Source: Gonapodya prolifera JEL478 | Taxonomy: Eukaryota > Monoblepharomycota > Monoblepharidomycetes > Monoblepharidales > Gonapodyaceae | Assembly: GCA_001574975.1 (NCBI GenBank) | Contig: KQ965927.1 | Coordinates: forward strand, 1-19,641 | DNA: 19,641 bases | Reading direction: 5' to 3' | Shown: positions 15,978 to 19,641 of the stretch, piece by piece | Numbering within the stretch: position 1 is the first letter of the stretch | Layout of the letters: each line of letters starts with the position of its first letter | Program-made: the position numbers and the translations under genes | The notes under the pieces: model-generated | Seen by the model: only the letters and a program-made list of their open reading frames with translations | Databases searched by the model: none | What the model was told of the DNA's origin: nothing

Positions 15978-18976
15978 ATGACCGTCAATCGCGATGTCAC
16001 GGGGAATGGCTCTTCCTCATCTCCAACATCGCGCCACGATTTGGAAGACATGTCGATCGACGATAGCGACAAGGATCACAACGCGGTACGTAAAAAATAT
16101 AGTACGGATAAACCATGTACATTCGGCGGCCGGCTCTAACGGAGAGTAGTAAATCGGGAGCCCATCGCGGCGGGTTAACGGCGACTGGATCGCCGTGCCA
16201 CTAAATAGTCCACGTTTTCGTGGCAACGACATTTGAAAACGCCGCGGAATGTTCTCAATGGAGGAGTTTTAAGGAGGGAGACTTTGTCGTACTGCCCCTT
16301 ACTAAATTGTACCATCTCTGGGCAACCGTCAACGCAGCCCGGTGCGCCGACCATAACGAGTTCTTTCAAATGTCCAGACTGCCCCAAAACCATCAAGTGC
16401 CGCGCATTAGCCGTCGTGATAGGCAATGACGGTAAACTTACTTGTTACGGTTGGGATGGGAAATCCCGTGGCCGTCCTGACGGAAGGATAAACCCTTGCG
16501 AACAGAGTAAACATCTCGTAGAGTGCCCGAAATTTAACCACCGCATTACAGGTGAGTGACGAGTCGGTCCATCAATACACAACTCCGATGAGATCAGTCT
16601 GTTGTCAGAACAAATTGGTGACAAGAAGAAGGAGCAGTTCGTGGCAGCCAAAAAGCGTCACGAAAAAGACTTCTGTCAGTACGTTTGTGGATACCATGAA
16701 GGCGTACGTTTTCCCGCTGGCAACTCCCCCCCAGTCGCATGCTCTTACATACCATGTTCAATGAAAAATTTTGAAGTCTCACGGGTGGACTACAAGACAG
16801 AGAGCTAAACAAGGAGCTACAAAATGTCGGAGTAAATGCGCTGGAAGAAGTGAGTTGGATTTAGGTGTACTCCCGACTTCCTGTTTGTTCATCACATGAC
16901 TTTCCTCACCCGCATCCAGCAAATACTCACAATGTTGCAACAACTTCCTCTGCGCCTCCAACAACCTCAAGTGTAGCTTTCGGAGTGGAATCTTTGGCTC
17001 CAATTTTCACGCGTTCGCCTGCCGTGATACCGGCAGAGATGAACTTCAATGAACATCTCCTCGATGCTCTCCTCAATTTTAGCTCGGAAGACAACTCGAT
17101 CAATACTGAAACATATTTTGGTACACTTAACGACGTACAAAATATGTCTCCAGGACCCGCCTGGCAATCTGGGCTCGTTTCAATACCTGGTTGGAATTCT
17201 TCCCCAGAAGCTCCGGAAATTTCAAACACCGCTTTAGAACCTTCAACAACTGGTGCTCTGCCAAGGACGACCCAGTTTAGCCCACAATTTAATGCGGTGG
17301 TACCTTCGTGGGCATTGGTTAAGGAACTCAAAACGGTCACTGTGAAGCTTATCTTTGATGGTAAGTGTGAATGAAATGTTGCCGTGACTGATTGACTGCA
17401 TGTCTTCTGCAAGTCATTGCGAGTGCGCAAGTCATTGCGAGTGTGCAAATATTTTTTGGTGGACACGAGGCAAATATCCAGCAAATGGGATATTCAACAT
17501 CAAGTGGAGAGTTCCAAATTGAAGCAACACCAAAACCACGTGACCTACCAGGATATGACAACATTTACATACTACTCTCTCTCATGGATGGGAGCCCCAC
17601 ACATTGTATTGTAAAGGAAAGAGCCTTTGAATGGATACCTGCAGGTGAGTCACGTTCTGAAGGTATTCGCGATGAATTTAAATTCTAGTGATGGTTCCAC
17701 ATGCACATGTCTGGGCATTTAGCAAATGCACAAACATTTGTTGAGCTCCCAATTCGCAGAATTGGGGACCTGGAAGCCTTATGCGATTCTCAGCAAAAGA
17801 GGATAAAACAATTGGAGGATGACAACCATTCACTAATGGAAGAGAATCTTTCTTTGAACGAGAAGCTTTGGTTCAACCTTTGCAACCGTCGCAAAATCAC
17901 TCAATATTTCAGTGTCATTTTAATTCTTTCGTCCCAAATGTTCATCATTCCGTCGACAAAAATGGGGAGGATCATACAATTTCTGGGTGAGCGGCACTGC
18001 CGGCTTTGTTTCTAGCGTGAATGCCTGTCTACTCAACAGATAATTTGACAGATGGTGACACCTTCTTCACGTCTCCAATCATTTTTTTGAGACTCACTTA
18101 CTTGGGGCTGCGGAAAGTGCCAGTATACAATTCTAAACTTGAGCGATCCAACTTTCTTCGTCGCGGCACTCGGTTTATTGTTGATATGCAAAGCTTCCGC
18201 TTTTATTCTCCGGAAGAAATGTAAGTTGTGTGCATGGTCTTCGTGTGGCCGTTTGTGCTGCATGAGTTTGTCTGGTCCAACCAATTCTTATTAGCCCCCG
18301 CGACGTCCAAATTGTCAAAGCCTGTGGTTCTAACCATCGAGCCGGATTTTTACTGGGTGTTTCGTTCTTTCATGGTAGAACGGGAGTTCTGAAACGAGGA
18401 TACATTCACCAAGACGCCGTTCTGAACAATTCTGATATCAAACGCGTGCTCTTCCGAATTTGGCTTTCTGTGATGAACCGGATGGCAGAATCGAAGTACG
18501 GAGAATGTGAAGCTGATGCAGGAAATCACTCTATTGCACTTGACGCCAAAGCTGCATCCGATGGACACGCTCCCCAACTGTCATGTGAACATGAAACCGA
18601 GTCAGAAACCACTGTGGACCAACAATCCGCTCAGTTATCCTCTAAATCTAAAAGTGCCGTGTCCCCAAATTTAGACGTTTATTCAGAAACCGAATTGGAC
18701 CAAAATCCAGACATTCAGGAAAATGAAACGGACGCAACACTTGTCGACGTAGCGGAACCTAAACCTGTAGCTTTACATCTTGGAGAATCCGATCCGGTAG
18801 GCTTTGTCTTCACGAGGTGTATTCCGTGGTCCGTTGTTGTGCTGATTACATTATTACAGCGACTCAATTTTGTCATTTATAATAACCTTCATTTGATCAA
18901 GGGATGCTCAGAAGGTGAAATCGACGCTAAGTCAATCTCAAGTGCGTTACTCCCTTCTGTAATTGCCTCTGTGTAA
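15978..18976 (+). CDS. Nine-exon gene: Cys-rich, coiled-coil protein of about 805 aa, function unknown
   Basis: Exons are 15978-16085, 16209-16551, 16609-16703, 16777-16849, 16920-17360, 17414-17644, 17723-17986, 18040-18220 and 18295-18976. Introns are 123, 57, 73, 70, 53, 78, 53 and 74 nt; every join keeps phase and the sum is 2,418 nt. The start could instead be the in-frame ATG at 15894 (28 more residues). Residues about 65-142 are Cys-rich (SYCPLLNC, KCPDCPKTIKC, NPCEQSKHLVECPKF), probably zinc-binding and perhaps for DNA. A second cluster follows at about 172-203 (DFCQYVCGYH, TKCRSKC). Residues 207-350 are disordered and acidic. About 335-430 is beta-rich, like a single Ig/IPT fold. A coiled coil follows (LCDSQQKRIKQLEDDNHSLM), then a domain I cannot name, and a hydrophobic segment near 750-778 close to the C-terminus. 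It may be a transcription regulator; this is inference. Confidence 0.6.
17411..17446 (+). repeat. 18-bp tandem duplication across a 3' splice site
   Basis: Two copies of an 18-mer beginning AAGTCATTGCGAGTG lie head to tail and differ at one base. The first copy supplies the acceptor for the exon at 17414; the second offers an equivalent acceptor at 17432 in the same phase. Using it would drop six residues (VIASAQ). Confidence 0.8.
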
Positions 18977-18991
18977 ACGTTCACAAAATTG

Positions 18992-19536
18992 ATGTCTTCG
19001 TTTTTGAATTTGACCATCCAAGTACCCATCCAAACAATTCACCTCGCCTCGGAGCCTTTTGCTCCCAGTATCACCACTCCAGCGCCGCAGTCGAGGATTT
19101 ATACATTCTTCAAGGATGGCTCGTACGCCTACAAGAACGGGGACATACATATCCACGTGTCGGCAAGGGGTCGTGAAACTATGCGTCTGAGAATCACCAG
19201 TGCTCAAACGAGAGGTCTTGTGGAATCGAGAAGTCACCGTTTTGAGGATGCCTCAAGACCTAAGCATCCCTTACTGCTCAACAACAATACCAGGATACGC
19301 ACTAGCACTGGAGGAGCGAGAAACATCGCGGCACAGGGGATTAACAGTTTGGTGCGTATAGATCTACGATATGCCAATAGCTCAGAATCCAACTCTGTTT
19401 TAAGGGTAATCACTGGACCCGATTCACTGACGGTTCAGTTTGCTACAACAATCGGGACGGGACCGTACATTGGCACATGACAAAGAGTCCTCCTCCGCCT
19501 GTGACTGCGCGAGCGACGGTCGCGGCAGCTGGTACG
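18992..19536 (+). CDS. 5' part of a further gene, probably spliced, running off the right edge
   Basis: From the ATG at 18992 a frame stays open to 19480. Its first part (LTIQVPIQTIHLASEPF, RIYTFFKDGSYAYKNGDIHI) looks like genuine coding sequence. Near 19440 the plausible coding frame shifts: another frame reads CYNNRDGTVHWHMTKSPPPP up to a clear GTGAGT donor at 19537. An intron therefore probably lies somewhere between about 19350 and 19440, but I could not fix both ends in phase. The pairing of DGSYAYKNGD with YNNRDGTVHWH, both Tyr/Asn/Gly-rich, suggests short surface motifs. No family recognised. The minus strand over the same stretch is also open but reads less like a protein. From 19537 to the end would be intron and part of the next exon. 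Confidence 0.4.
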
Positions 19537-19641
19537 GTGAGTGCAAAAATCTGTTGTGTAACAGTTCCCCTCAATTGACACCGCGTCCCGGGACTCCTTC
19601 AAGACGTCAGTCCGTCAGGGTGTATCCAAGCATGAATCTTT

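Noticed and set aside
16679-16776. Donor at 16679 (GTACGT) for the third intron of the nine-exon gene
   Set aside because: It gives a good-looking helical exon but leaves the next join out of phase and hits a stop; the donor at 16704 restores phase to the end of the gene.

Overview
The window is eukaryotic in gene structure. At least five long genes are broken by short GT-AG introns, mostly 53-78 nt (extremes 42 and 157 nt). In every one of these gene models the exon phases join without a gap. Protein style (an F-box gene with a Pro/Arg-rich N-terminus, a JmjC protein, a CCHC zinc-knuckle protein) looks most like a filamentous fungus, probably a basidiomycete; that placement is inference from gene style and intron size.

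Between the spliced genes lie intronless genes of a different kind. On the left are a membrane-anchored GH114-type glycosidase (540-1568) and a 238-aa F-box-like protein (1650-2366). In the centre are a small coiled-coil/Cys protein (6694-6942), a Cys-containing reading frame with no ATG (7026-7247), a 25-residue-repeat protein (7240-7785), a 1,269-aa fibre with about 47 repeats of 21 residues and a globular tip (7832-11641), and a membrane-anchored SLT/lysozyme-like enzyme (11804-12448). A long knobbed fibre, a second rod protein and two wall-polymer hydrolases built alike (N-terminal membrane helix, poly-Ser spacer, catalytic domain) resemble the surface and entry equipment of a large DNA virus. 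My working reading is a virus-derived segment inside or beside fungal DNA, or a large virus of a fungus that carries spliced host-like genes. No capsid, polymerase or packaging ATPase gene is present to settle it.

Layout: 112-286 possible last exon of an upstream gene; 540-2366 intronless pair (+); 2537-3195 spliced unknown (+); 3300-4828 spliced F-box gene (-); 4914-6457 spliced unknown (+), divergent with only 85 nt between ATGs; 6694-12448 intronless block, mostly (-); 12534-14481 JmjC gene, five exons (-); 14683-15730 CCHC zinc-knuckle gene (-); a bidirectional promoter holding six 8-bp repeats; 15978-18976 nine-exon Cys-rich/coiled-coil gene (+); 18992 onward, start of another probably spliced gene running off the edge. 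Gene packing is tight throughout, with no gene-free stretch over 300 nt.

Exon models were made by hand from splice motifs, phase and protein plausibility, without transcripts or homology searches.
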